A stretch of DNA of 64,000 bases from Neobacillus sp. Marseille-Q6967 (GCF_946151075.1 NZ_OX267715.1:1775881-1839880), one strand, 5' to 3'; shown: positions 53,784 to 62,019, counted from the first letter of the stretch. A program made the numbers and translations. Notes: generated from the letters alone by a model not told the origin.

Positions 53784-54803
53784 TTAATTGCTCAATGGAT
53801 TTTTGATTTCTCTTTTTCCAGATACAATTTCTTCATGAAGGGCTTTTACTTGGTCAATCGCTTCTTGTCCAACAAAGCTGTTAAGAGGTGTTTTGCTTTC
53901 ATGTGTCACATATGTTAAGCCAACACCCTTTTCCTTCAAGCCATATTCCACAATTCCTGCTTTAAAACTGCCGTTTGCAAATGCTTTTACTGTTTCATAT
54001 GCAGCAGCGTCTGTCCCTTTTAGCTGTGAAAGGACAACGTGATCTGGGTCTACTTCTGTACGGTCAACGTCTTGACCTGAAGTATAGAATCCTTGTTCTT
54101 TTGCTGCTTCAAACACGCCAAGGTCTCCGACTGCAGAAGCTCCTGCAACGAAATCTGCTCCTTTTGAAGCTTGTAACAATGCTAATTCCTTCGCCTTCGC
54201 CGGGTCTGTGAAGCTTCCAACATAGTTTACTAGAAACTCTGCATCCGGATTGGTTTCCTTTAAGCCTTGTTCAAAAGCAACCGTCCACTTTTTCATTAGC
54301 GGAATATCCATTGCCACTACCATACCGACCTTATCCGTTTTCGTTGATAGACCAGCCGAAGCTCCTAATAGGAACGCGGCTTCGTGCTCACGGAAATTAA
54401 CACTTTGAACATTTGGTAGATCTACCACTGTATCAATAATCGCAAACTGGCGATCAGGATTTTCAGCTGCTACCTTTTTTAACGCATCTTCTGATTCAAA
54501 TGATGATGTAATGATTAAATCATATCCTTCTGCTACCGCTACACGAAGATTTTCTTCAATCGCAGAATGGTCAGTAGATTCGATTGTCTTCAATTCTACG
54601 CCAAATTCTTTCGCCGCTTGTTTTGCCCCCTCATCCATTTGCTGGAAAAACGGGTTTACCCCAATTTTCTCTGGCAGAACAAGTGCAATTTTCTTCTTTT
54701 CTTCTTTTGATGATGACGTTTCTTTACCGGTTGATTCTTCTGCTCCACATCCAGCGACGAGCAGGACTAAAGCGAGTACAAAAAGTGAAAGTAGTTTTCT
54801 CAT
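53784..54803 (-). CDS. BMP-family nucleoside-type substrate-binding lipoprotein (NupN-like)
   Basis: 339 residues. Signal peptide with lipobox LVAGC (lipidated Cys19). Basic membrane protein (Bmp/Med) family: IALVLPEKIGVNPFFQQMDEGAKQAAKEFGVELK, YDLIITSSFESEDALKKVAAENPDRQFAIIDTVVDLPNVQSVNFREHEAAFLLGA, and ADFVAGASAVGDLGVFEAAKEQGFYTSGQDVDRTEVDPDHVVLSQLKGTD. Family members bind nucleosides. It is the first gene after a SAM-I riboswitch, which is unexpected for a plain nucleoside importer and suggests a methionine-cycle nucleoside as ligand. Confidence 0.92.
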   Translation of the reverse strand: MRKLLSLFVLALVLLVAGCGAEESTGKETSSSKEEKKKIALVLPEKIGVNPFFQQMDEGAKQAAKEFGVELKTIESTDHSAIEENLRVAVAEGYDLIITSSFESEDALKKVAAENPDRQFAIIDTVVDLPNVQSVNFREHEAAFLLGASAGLSTKTDKVGMVVAMDIPLMKKWTVAFEQGLKETNPDAEFLVNYVGSFTDPAKAKELALLQASKGADFVAGASAVGDLGVFEAAKEQGFYTSGQDVDRTEVDPDHVVLSQLKGTDAAAYETVKAFANGSFKAGIVEYGLKEKGVGLTYVTHESKTPLNSFVGQEAIDQVKALHEEIVSGKREIKNPLSN

Positions 54804-54945
54804 GATGTTCCCCCTGTGTTATATTTCGTTTTTATTACTATCTGTCTATTAATTTACTAAAAATCTTCTAATATAGCAATACATTATCGAACATTTTCCT
54901 ATATTTTTATATTAATGTTCGTGTTTTGGTTTTTTCGCAATAAAA

Positions 54946-54976
54946 TACCCTCTTCCGATTGAAAGGAAGAGGGTTA
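54946..54976 (-). terminator. Riboswitch expression-platform terminator
   Basis: TAACCCTCTTCC pairs with GGAAGAGGGTA across TTTCAATC, followed by TTTTATT on the minus strand. It comes directly after the S-box aptamer, as in standard transcription-terminating SAM riboswitches. Confidence 0.9.
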
Positions 54977-54990
54977 TGGTTATTACTCTT

Positions 54991-55097
54991 CCTTATCTTT
55001 CAGAACAATTCGTTCTGTAGGATTTGGCACCATTCTATTAAAAAATAGCGGTTGCCGGGCGTCATCGGGCCAGTCCCTCTGCCTCTCTTGATAAGGT
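54991..55097 (-). ncRNA. SAM-I (S-box) riboswitch
   Basis: Minus-strand RNA shows the hallmark order: P1 strand CCUUAUC, AAGAGAGGCAGAGGGACUGG, CCCGAUGACGCCCGGCAACC, the P3 hairpin, GGUGCCAAAUCC, a P4 hairpin (AGAACGAAUUGUUCU), and the closing P1 strand GAUAAGG. Conserved core positions of the family are intact. High SAM would favour the terminator at 54946-54976 and switch the operon off. The only downstream gene on this strand is the BMP binding-protein gene 188 bases away. Confidence 0.96.
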
Positions 55098-55170
55098 AAA
55101 CAATATGTAGATTAGATTTAATAGTTTAGTTAACAACATAAACACCTAGTAAATGATAAAAACTAGATTT

Positions 55171-55199
55171 ATTATATTTGAAAAGTTTTAAAATTACAA
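55171..55199 (-). promoter_or_regulatory. Promoter of the SAM-riboswitch operon
   Basis: TTGTAA (55194-55199) and a perfect TATAAT (55171-55176) with a 17-base spacer on the minus strand, ending about 70 bases before the aptamer. Confidence 0.7.
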
Positions 55200-55224
55200 T
55201 ACTATTTAAATATTCTTGATAATA

Positions 55225-55268
55225 CCAAAAATAACCGTCGAGAAATGAACTTTCTCGGGCGGTTATTT
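55225..55268 (-). terminator. Terminator of the MFS gene
   Basis: AATAACCGCCCGAGAAAG pairs with TTTCTCGACGGTTATT (small mismatches) and is followed by TTTTTGG on the minus strand. Separates the MFS operon from the riboswitch promoter. Confidence 0.85.
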
Positions 55269-55269
55269 T

Positions 55270-56514
55270 TTACACGCCTGCTTCTTTCCGTTTGTTAATG
55301 ACCATTAAATAACTAAGCATCAAGAATACCACTACCATCAATCCGGTCATCAACAGCCACCCAAACGTAAAGCTGCTCGTTTGGTCTACAGTAAATCCAT
55401 ACAATGGCGGGATCAGCACGGCGCCGATGGAACCTAATGTTATACTGATTCCGCTAGAAATCCCTGCTTGTTCCCGAGGCACTAGCTCACTCGCGAGATT
55501 CATCCAGATCCCATTAAAGCCTGAAACACAAAATCCAAAAACCACAACAATTGGGACCATGGTCCAGAAGGTTACCTCCGGAATCAATGCCAAAGTGATG
55601 CTGGATAATGCTGTTAATACCGTGATCGTAAGTAATATCACGACTCTGTTTCCATTAAACCAAAAATCACTAATCATCCCCCAAGCAATCCGGCCCAATG
55701 AACCGCTCACTTCCGATATGACTAACAAGATACCCGAAAGAAACAATGAATACCCTAACCGTTCGTAAGCGAAGATGACGAGATATGTATTTAAACACAT
55801 TTGCGACCCATTCAAGCCCATCGCGCTAAAGCTGACCAGCATGAGTGCTTTGTTTTTCAGCATAGTAAACATGGACTTATAAAACGCAACAAAGCCTAAA
55901 GGATTGGTTGAATTTTCTTGCTCCGGTGCATCCCGGTAGACAAAATAGGATACACAGCCGCTTGCGAGCAAAAGAATACAAGCAGCAAGCAGGACCGGCC
56001 GCCAGCCATACTCGGCAGCTAAAGGCAGCAAAATTAAACCTGCTAAGGCAGCACCTGCGGTTACCCCCATTTGCTTAATTCCCATGGCCGTACCGCGCTG
56101 CTTTAAAGAAAACCAATAAATGATTCCCCTGTTCGTGACCGGATGCATCGAACCATAGCCACATCCCCCAATCATCACCATCAACAGCACTGCCCAAAAC
56201 TGGCCGAGTAGCATCATGAAAATAAAGCCTAGGCCTAAGCAAAAAGCGGCCATTAACAGCAAGATACGGGATCCAAATCGGTCTGTCAGAAAACCGGCTG
56301 GAACGGAAGCAACGGCCTGCCCTAAAAAGAGCGCGGCCGGCAGCATTCCGATTTGAGATTTTGTTAACGATAGATCCTCCCCAATTAACACCCCAAGCGG
56401 GCCGATGCTGCGGCCTACAAAGGCTACAGAAATTTGAGCCAATAATAGGAACAACAACATCCGCCATGGGTCAGAGAAATAGGCAGGTTTATTCTTTAAG
56501 ATTACATTTGTCAT
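55270..56514 (-). CDS. MFS transporter (organic-anion/sugar-acid type)
   Basis: 414 residues, twelve spans. N-terminal SLTKSQIGMLPAALFLGQAVASVPAGFLTDRFGSRILLL holds the MFS loop motif; HPVTNRGIIYWFSLKQRGTAMGIKQMGVTAGAALAGLILLPLAAEYGWRPVLL is typical of the nitrate/organic-anion branches. Last gene of the CoA-transferase operon, 23 bases after the sodium symporter. Two different transporters in one operon suggest uptake of the acid and of a related compound, or export of a by-product. Confidence 0.85.
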   Translation of the reverse strand: MTNVILKNKPAYFSDPWRMLLFLLLAQISVAFVGRSIGPLGVLIGEDLSLTKSQIGMLPAALFLGQAVASVPAGFLTDRFGSRILLLMAAFCLGLGFIFMMLLGQFWAVLLMVMIGGCGYGSMHPVTNRGIIYWFSLKQRGTAMGIKQMGVTAGAALAGLILLPLAAEYGWRPVLLAACILLLASGCVSYFVYRDAPEQENSTNPLGFVAFYKSMFTMLKNKALMLVSFSAMGLNGSQMCLNTYLVIFAYERLGYSLFLSGILLVISEVSGSLGRIAWGMISDFWFNGNRVVILLTITVLTALSSITLALIPEVTFWTMVPIVVVFGFCVSGFNGIWMNLASELVPREQAGISSGISITLGSIGAVLIPPLYGFTVDQTSSFTFGWLLMTGLMVVVFLMLSYLMVINKRKEAGV

Positions 56515-56536
56515 TCCCGATTCGCCTCATTTTTCT

Positions 56537-58048
56537 TTAAGCTTTTAAACTCACCGCATTCATGTCCTCCTCTAACATCCGATTTTTCGAAACAGAAGTG
56601 GAAGTTAAGAAGGAACCACCAATACAGATGATGAAGTTGAAGGCTAATCCAATTATTCCACCATGAATTCCATATACGGTCTTATGACCTGTAAAGGTAA
56701 GCATACCTGCTATAATCGCTCCAAGCAGCATTCCCCAGAATACCGCCTTCCCGTTTAAACGCTGCCAATAAAGGCCAAGAACAAAGGCAGGAAATACTTG
56801 CACCAGCAATTCAAATTTTAACACAAAGATTTCGATTAATGTTCCTGGCGGATTCCATGCAAGCCATAATAGTCCAAAAATCGCTACGATCCCAAAGATT
56901 TTTCCAACCATTACCTTACGATGTTCAGTCGCGCCCGGGTTAATAAATTTACCATATACATCATTAGAGATCAGCGATGAGAAGCTTAGGAGAACCGAAT
57001 CGGCTGTTGAAACAATTGCTGCCACGATTCCGCCAAAAAAGATAATCATTATCCAGTAGAAGAATGGATTAATCGCTGCAATTTTGTTGGCCATTAAACC
57101 GACAAGCTGTTCCGCACCATCAGCGTCCAACCCTGGGAAAAGCTTTATCCCAATGATACCGACAAGAAATACAAGTCCGGTTGTAAGCAGCGGCATCCAC
57201 GCCATCCGCGCAAATGATTTTTTTAATGTCCTTTCACTTTTAGCCGCATAGATTCGTTGTACGGCATGTGGATAGATACTCGCACCTAAGCCTACAAGGA
57301 CCAGCATACTGAACCAACTGATATTTACTTCCATTGGTGGTACGGCTGTTTTGGCTGGTTCGTTTTCTGTAATAAAACGGGTGATTTCAGTAAAATTGCC
57401 TCCCGCTAGATAAATGCCTCCGATTAAAAAGAAAATAATACCAATCAATAGAACAATTCCCTGCATGACATCTGTGAACGCTACCGCCTTCATTCCACCC
57501 ATCCATTCGTAAGCTAACATAACGAATACAAACGCGAAAACGGCAACCTGATAAGGAATCGTACCACCCGTCATGCCGGAAACGGCTTGACCAATGGCTA
57601 CTAATTGCTCGAGTAGATAGTTTCCTAATCCCCAGAGCATTAAAAAAATAGCTAGAAGGCTGACCCCTTTTGAATTAAAACGGTGGTGCAGCCAGTCTGT
57701 TGGAGTTACAAAATTTCGTTTTTTCGCTATGACATATAATCTCGGTGCAAAAAGTAGATATACGCCGATAATAATGGTCATAAACGAAATAGACTGAAGC
57801 CATGAAAAACCTGTCCGATAAGCTGAAGGTGCATACCCGACAATGGTATTTCCGCTGTATTGAGTCGCAAACAGGGTAAAAAATAAAGCGATAAAGCCCA
57901 AATTTCCACTAGCTAAATAATAACCTGATAAACTTTCATGGATATTCTTTTCACCACGGCCGGAATAATAGCCGATTACTAACATGATTAGTGCAAAAAC
58001 AGATAAAATGATAATTCCATCCATACCTGCAAATGTTAACTCACCCAT
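56537..58048 (-). CDS. Sodium:solute symporter (SSS family)
   Basis: 503 residues with about thirteen spans. SSS features: YYSGRGEKNIHESLSGYYLASGNLGFIALFFTLFATQYSGNTIVGYAPSAYRTG, AVAFTDVMQGIVLLIG, YPHAVQRIYAAKSERTLKKSFARMAW and AIVSTADSVLLSFSSLISNDVY. Resembles pantothenate/monocarboxylate-type members. Paired with a small membrane protein 13 bases upstream, as for several SSS carriers of carboxylates. Confidence 0.92.
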   Translation of the reverse strand: MGELTFAGMDGIIILSVFALIMLVIGYYSGRGEKNIHESLSGYYLASGNLGFIALFFTLFATQYSGNTIVGYAPSAYRTGFSWLQSISFMTIIIGVYLLFAPRLYVIAKKRNFVTPTDWLHHRFNSKGVSLLAIFLMLWGLGNYLLEQLVAIGQAVSGMTGGTIPYQVAVFAFVFVMLAYEWMGGMKAVAFTDVMQGIVLLIGIIFFLIGGIYLAGGNFTEITRFITENEPAKTAVPPMEVNISWFSMLVLVGLGASIYPHAVQRIYAAKSERTLKKSFARMAWMPLLTTGLVFLVGIIGIKLFPGLDADGAEQLVGLMANKIAAINPFFYWIMIIFFGGIVAAIVSTADSVLLSFSSLISNDVYGKFINPGATEHRKVMVGKIFGIVAIFGLLWLAWNPPGTLIEIFVLKFELLVQVFPAFVLGLYWQRLNGKAVFWGMLLGAIIAGMLTFTGHKTVYGIHGGIIGLAFNFIICIGGSFLTSTSVSKNRMLEEDMNAVSLKA

Positions 58049-58060
58049 TGGTTACCCCCC

Positions 58061-58300
58061 TTATTTTTCCGCCTCTTCTTCGTCTTCAACAATCTTCCAT
58101 TGTGTCATGCAAACCCAGCTTAAGTACGCACATAATATAATAGAGAAAACCAAAATGATAAATGCCCAGAACGGAAAGCCAAGGATATACGGCTCCACAA
58201 ACCCTTTAGAAAAATACCATGGAACATTTCCCAACACAATCAAGACTAATCCAATCCAAATCCACTTTTTCCGAATCGGTTCTTTGATTTCTTTGTTCAT
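58061..58300 (-). CDS. Small two-span membrane protein, symporter partner
   Basis: 79 residues with two membrane spans (KWIWIGLVLIVLGNVPWYF and PFWAFIILVFSIILCAYLSWV) and an acidic tail. The size, layout and place before an SSS gene match the DUF3311/DUF997-type proteins that accompany sodium:carboxylate symporters. Ribosome binding site AAAAGGGGG. Function not established. Confidence 0.75.
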   Translation of the reverse strand: MNKEIKEPIRKKWIWIGLVLIVLGNVPWYFSKGFVEPYILGFPFWAFIILVFSIILCAYLSWVCMTQWKIVEDEEEAEK

Positions 58301-58314
58301 TTCGTAACCCCCTT

Positions 58315-59517
58315 TTAAATAATCCTTTTCTCTTGTAATTCTTTTATTTTTTCATCATCAAAACCTAGTAATTCCTGATAGATTTCCACATTATGTTTCC
58401 CCATAACCTCTGGTCCGACATGCTTGACTTTCCCTGGGGTTCTGCTTAATTTCGGGACAATCCCTGGCATTGGGAATTCCCCTAATTGAGGATGCTCTAC
58501 GTTAATGATCATTTCTCTTTCCTGATATTGCGGGTCTTCTAAAATGTCTTTGGCTGTATAAATTAATCCTGAAGGTACACCTTTTTCCTCAAGAATGGCC
58601 AGTGCTTCTTTTGCCGGCAGAGTTTTCGTCCACTCCTCGATCATGGAATCTAGGAGTTTCATATTTTCTCCCCTTGCATGGTGAGTGGCAAAGCGCGGAT
58701 CGTCAGCTAGCTCCGGCTGTTCCATCGCCTCACACAGTCGGCGGAAGACACCATCTGCATTCGCGCCGATGACGATATACGTCTTGTCTTTCGTAAAATA
58801 GATATTGGACGGTGCTACACCTGGAAGAATATTGCCCATTCGCTCACGTATGTATCCTGCTAGTAAATAATCTGGAATGATGCTTTCCATGATTGAGAAG
58901 ACAGATTCATATAAGGCAGTATCGACGACTTGACCTCTTCCGGATTGCTCGCGTTCATGCAGAGCCACAAGACAGCCGATGGTGGCAAACAAAGCCGCTA
59001 ACGTATCACCGATGGAAACGCCAATTCGGGATGGCGGGCGATCCGTGAATCCGGTTACATTTCTTAATCCACCCATCGCCTCTCCGACGCTGCCGAAACC
59101 TGCTCGATTTTTGTAAGGACCTGTCTGCCCAAATCCGGATGTCCGTACCATGATTAATTTCGGATTAATTTCAGAGAGGGTTTCATACGAGAGGTTCCAT
59201 TTTTCCATTGTCCCTGGGCGGAAATTTTCAATCAGAACATCCGCTTCTTTTACTAATTCTCTTAGGATTTCTTGTCCTTCTTCCTCACGCAGGTTTAACG
59301 TAATTGACTTCTTATTTCTGGACTGAATTGGCCACCAAAGCCCCACTCCATCCTTCGCTTTCCCCCAATCTCTCATCGGATCAGACTTACCTGGCGGTTC
59401 TACTTTGATAATCTCGGCACCAAAGTCCCCAAGCATCCTGCCCGTGAACGGTCCCGCCAATAATGTTCCTAATTCCAATACCCGTAAGTCCTGTAACGGC
59501 AATCTTTGTTCCGTCAT
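58315..59517 (-). CDS. Class III CoA-transferase (CaiB/BaiF family)
   Basis: 400 residues from the ATG at 59517; the upstream in-frame ATG is too close to the GGGGG. Family III: LRVLELGTLLAGPFTGRMLGDFGAEIIKVEPPGKSDPMRDWG, NRNKKSITLNL-like stretch, VLIENFRPGTMEKW with the catalytic-region aspartate in the RTSGFGQTGPYKNRAGFGSVGEAMGGL neighbourhood. It moves CoA from a donor such as succinyl-CoA to a carboxylic acid. Divergent to an HMG-CoA-lyase-like gene: together they could convert a branched hydroxy-dicarboxylic acid such as 3-hydroxy-3-methylglutarate to acetyl-CoA and acetoacetate (inference). Confidence 0.9.
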   Translation of the reverse strand: MTEQRLPLQDLRVLELGTLLAGPFTGRMLGDFGAEIIKVEPPGKSDPMRDWGKAKDGVGLWWPIQSRNKKSITLNLREEEGQEILRELVKEADVLIENFRPGTMEKWNLSYETLSEINPKLIMVRTSGFGQTGPYKNRAGFGSVGEAMGGLRNVTGFTDRPPSRIGVSIGDTLAALFATIGCLVALHEREQSGRGQVVDTALYESVFSIMESIIPDYLLAGYIRERMGNILPGVAPSNIYFTKDKTYIVIGANADGVFRRLCEAMEQPELADDPRFATHHARGENMKLLDSMIEEWTKTLPAKEALAILEEKGVPSGLIYTAKDILEDPQYQEREMIINVEHPQLGEFPMPGIVPKLSRTPGKVKHVGPEVMGKHNVEIYQELLGFDDEKIKELQEKRII

Positions 59518-59578
59518 GATCATTCCCCCTACTGTTGTGTTGCAAAATTTCGTTTGAAAAATTAGAAAATTTATAATT

Positions 59579-59608
59579 ATGTATACAAATTTATCCTCTT
59601 GTATACAA
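59579..59608 (-). promoter_or_regulatory. Promoter with two GntR-type operators for the CoA-transferase operon
   Basis: TGTATACAA occurs at 59580-59588 and TTGTATACAA at 59599-59608. On the minus strand TTGACG, a 17-base spacer and TAAATT form a promoter with the second operator inside the spacer. FadR-subfamily GntR proteins bind this sort of TNGTATACNA palindrome. Confidence 0.75.
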
Positions 59609-59713
59609 TTCGTCAACCTTATTTTTTAAACTCCTTTTAAAATAGCTATTTTTACCCATTTTCAATCGCTTTCATTTAACTTTTCAGAATATTCATTGAA
59701 ATTTTTTTATCGT

Positions 59714-59723
59714 TTGTATACAA
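59714..59723 (+). promoter_or_regulatory. GntR operator in front of gntR
   Basis: TTGTATACAA 19 bases ahead of the gntR start, overlapping a probable -10 (TATACA). A TTGAAA at 59696-59701 could be the -35 with a short spacer. Suggests autoregulation. Confidence 0.75.
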
Positions 59724-59741
59724 TTGAGTTGAGGTGTTAGC

Positions 59742-60413
59742 ATGGATGCATACGAATTTATAAAAGAAGCGATTATTCTTGGGAAACTAGAACCTGGTAT
59801 GAGATTAGGTGAAGAAACACTGGCCAAAGAACTAAACTTAAGCAGAACACCTATTCGAGAAGCAATCAAGCAGCTTGAAGCAGAAGGACTCGTCATCCCT
59901 TTAAAAAGAGGCGTCGGAGTCAGGCGTTTTACGAAGGAAGATATCAGGCAAATCTATGATTTGAGGACTCTTCTCGAAAGCTACGCTGCCAGCCAGGCTG
60001 CCATTCACCGAACCGAAGATGACTTAATCGAGTTGGCTAAGGCCAACGAGTTATACGAAAAAGTGATTGAGGACACCACTCCTCTCGATATGACAAGAAT
60101 TCGAGATATCGTCAATGTGAATCAGAAGTTTCACGAAGCGGTTGTTGCAGCATCAAAAAACACACATCTTTATTTTCATATTTCAAAGGTTGTAGTGATC
60201 CCAATTGTGTTTCGTTCCTTCTACTGGTATAACGATTTCAAACTAAAACAATCCCTCGAAGTTCATAAGATTATTTTTGAAGCGATTAAAAACCGCGAAC
60301 CTGAACGTGCTCGGATTGCTATGCACGAACATATTTTCCAAGGACGCGATAACGTATTAAAGCATTTAGATGATATCGAAATTAGTCATTTATTAAAGGA
60401 GGAAGTCAAATGA
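59742..60413 (+). CDS. GntR-family regulator, FadR/FCD subfamily
   Basis: 223 residues, ATG 5 bases after GAGGTG. N-terminal GntR winged helix (DAYEFIKEAIILGKLEPGMRLGEETLAKELNLSRTPIREAIKQLEAEGLVIPLKRGVGVR) and a C-terminal FCD ligand domain with helical metal-site histidines (VNQKFHEAVV, LEVHKIIFEAI, MHEHIFQGRD). It overlaps the lyase gene by 4 bases and lies divergent to the CoA-transferase operon, with TTGTATACAA sites on both sides; it is the probable local repressor. Confidence 0.94.
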   Translation: MDAYEFIKEAIILGKLEPGMRLGEETLAKELNLSRTPIREAIKQLEAEGLVIPLKRGVGVRRFTKEDIRQIYDLRTLLESYAASQAAIHRTEDDLIELAKANELYEKVIEDTTPLDMTRIRDIVNVNQKFHEAVVAASKNTHLYFHISKVVVIPIVFRSFYWYNDFKLKQSLEVHKIIFEAIKNREPERARIAMHEHIFQGRDNVLKHLDDIEISHLLKEEVK

Positions 60414-61294
60414 TCGAAATTTGTGAAGTAGGACCACGCGACGGCTTGCAAAATGAATGTAAAATCCTTTCTACTGAAATTAAAGCAGAATTGATTACGA
60501 AGTTAATAGATGCAGGTATTCGCAACATTGAGGCTGTGTCGTTCGTGAACCCAAAAGTCGTCCCGCAAATGGCTGACGCTGAGGAATTACTAAAGCTCCT
60601 GCCGAAAGATAGGAATGTTCGCTATGGCGGGCTTGTCCTTAGTCGTTCTGGTCTTGAGCGAGCTTTGAAAACAGACATTGACTTCCTCCATGTGGTGACT
60701 ACTACCAGCGATACGTTTAATCAACGGAATGCAAAAAGAACAGTAGAACAAGCAGTTGAAGAGCTTAGCAAAGTGATTAAAGATGGTGCTGTTTCTGGTA
60801 AGGGGGTTGCTGGGGTACTGGGCACTGCATTTGGCTGCCCTTTTGAAGGAGAAGTCCCTTTAGCACGGGTCCTGTCAGTGGCTGAAAAATTTATTGAGGC
60901 CGGTTGTACGGAAATTACCTTGGCTGACACAACGGGAATGGCCAATCCGGTTCAGGTTCAATCCGTCGTTTCCGCTTTTTACGAAAAGTTTGGGAAGGAC
61001 TTTTCACTCGGACTTCATTTTCATAACACCCGCGGGCTTGGATTGGCCAATACTCTAGCAGGCTATCAAGCTGGTGTCCGTCGCTTTGATTCTTCCATTG
61101 CTGGGCTTGGCGGCTGCCCATTCGCTCCGAAAGCTGTTGGCAATGTTTGCACAGAAGACATGGTCAATATGTTCCGTGGAATGGGAGTCGAGACAGGTGC
61201 TAATCTAAGTCTATTATTAGAAACCGCTAAATGGATGGAAGAAAACATGGACCGTTCATTAGACGGAATGCTTCTAAAAGCGGGCATTGCTTAA
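60410..61294 (+). CDS. Hydroxymethylglutaryl-CoA lyase-like enzyme
   Basis: 294 residues. DRE-TIM metallolyase: EICEVGPRDGLQNECKILS at the N-terminus, SFVNPKVVPQMADAEELL, TLADTTGMANPVQVQSVV, LHFHNTRGLGLANTLAGYQAGVRRFDSSIAGLGGCPFAPKAVGNVCTEDMV with the lyase-signature cysteine. Splits 3-hydroxy-3-methylglutaryl-CoA into acetyl-CoA and acetoacetate; related lyases act on citramalyl-CoA or longer analogues. Leucine-pathway genes are not adjacent, and the CoA-transferase neighbour suggests a free acid taken up from outside. Confidence 0.92.
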   Translation: MIEICEVGPRDGLQNECKILSTEIKAELITKLIDAGIRNIEAVSFVNPKVVPQMADAEELLKLLPKDRNVRYGGLVLSRSGLERALKTDIDFLHVVTTTSDTFNQRNAKRTVEQAVEELSKVIKDGAVSGKGVAGVLGTAFGCPFEGEVPLARVLSVAEKFIEAGCTEITLADTTGMANPVQVQSVVSAFYEKFGKDFSLGLHFHNTRGLGLANTLAGYQAGVRRFDSSIAGLGGCPFAPKAVGNVCTEDMVNMFRGMGVETGANLSLLLETAKWMEENMDRSLDGMLLKAGIA

Positions 61295-61308
61295 TTTCCA
61301 TAATAGCA

Positions 61309-61356
61309 GACTCAAAAGGTTTGGAATTATCACCTTTTGAGGTCAGCTATTTTTTG
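61309..61356 (+). terminator. Terminator of the gntR-lyase unit
   Basis: CTCAAAAGGT pairs with ACCTTTTGAG across an 11-base loop, then a TATTTTTT run. A second stem, CCCCACTCA/TGAGTGGGG at 61426-61449, lies further on and is not explained by any gene end. Confidence 0.8.
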
Positions 61357-61473
61357 TGAATGTTTATTAGGAGAATTCATGATTATGTGATACACTTTGT
61401 TTTACCATTTGATTTACTGTTTACATGTGCCCCACTCAATTTGTGAGTGGGGTTCCTTGCTTTTAAGGTAAAT

Positions 61474-61502
61474 AAAAAAACAGACTCTATAAAGAGCCTG
61501 CT
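61474..61502 (-). terminator. Terminator of the cold-shock gene
   Basis: CAGGCTC pairs with GAGTCTG across TTTATA, followed on the minus strand by TTTTTTTATTT. Confidence 0.8.
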
Positions 61503-61518
61503 TTGTTTGTTTTACTTA

Positions 61519-61719
61519 TTAAGCTTTACGGACGTTAGCTGCTTGAGCTCCACGTTGACCTTGTTCAACATCGAAAGTCACAGCTTGACCTTCTTCTAAA
61601 GTTTTGAAACCTTCGCCTTGAATAGCTGAGAAATGAACGAATACGTCTTCTCCACCTTCACGCTCGATGAATCCGAAGCCTTTTTCGCTATTAAACCATT
61701 TTACTTTACCATTTTCCAT
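61519..61719 (-). CDS. csp: Cold-shock protein (CspA family)
   Basis: 66 residues, a full-length single cold-shock domain that binds single-stranded RNA and DNA. RNP1 KGFGFIERE and RNP2 DVFVHFSAI are intact. Ribosome binding site AGGAGG. The promoter lies about 120 bases upstream, leaving a long untranslated leader as is usual for cold-inducible csp genes. Confidence 0.97.
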   Translation of the reverse strand: MENGKVKWFNSEKGFGFIEREGGEDVFVHFSAIQGEGFKTLEEGQAVTFDVEQGQRGAQAANVRKA

Positions 61720-61841
61720 TTTTGTTGCCTCCTAGTGCGTAAACACACACATTGTGTTACTATCCTTGCTCTCAGTGATCATCAAGACGAAAAGTTCCTA
61801 CTTATACTATCCTTTACACCGAACAAAAATAATTCTTCTTA

Positions 61842-61870
61842 AGAATAACACTTTTCACAAGTGTTTGCAA
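61842..61870 (-). promoter_or_regulatory. csp promoter and long leader
   Basis: Minus-strand TTGCAA (61865-61870), 17-base spacer and TATTCT (61842-61847). Transcript start near 61835 gives a leader of about 115 bases before the csp ATG; such leaders act as RNA thermosensors in csp genes. Confidence 0.65.
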
Positions 61871-61902
61871 GTGACAATGAAGAAAAACCTTTTTAGCCCC
61901 TC

Positions 61903-62019
61903 ATGAATTTACATATCTTTTTTTGCGTTCTTGGGTTGTTCTTATTTGTTAGCTTGGCTACAGCAGCAGTAACAATGCATGCAACCTATATTGAACAGGT
62001 AAAGAAAAAACTACCATAA
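61903..62019 (+). CDS. Possible 38-residue membrane peptide
   Basis: Plus-strand frame MNLHIFFCVLGLFLFVSLAT, then AAVTMHATYIEQVKKKLP. It has one hydrophobic span and a basic tail, a believable small membrane protein. No clear ribosome binding site precedes the ATG and no homologue comes to mind, so the call is tentative. The remaining gap to 62085 shows nothing else. Confidence 0.3.
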   Translation: MNLHIFFCVLGLFLFVSLATAAVTMHATYIEQVKKKLP

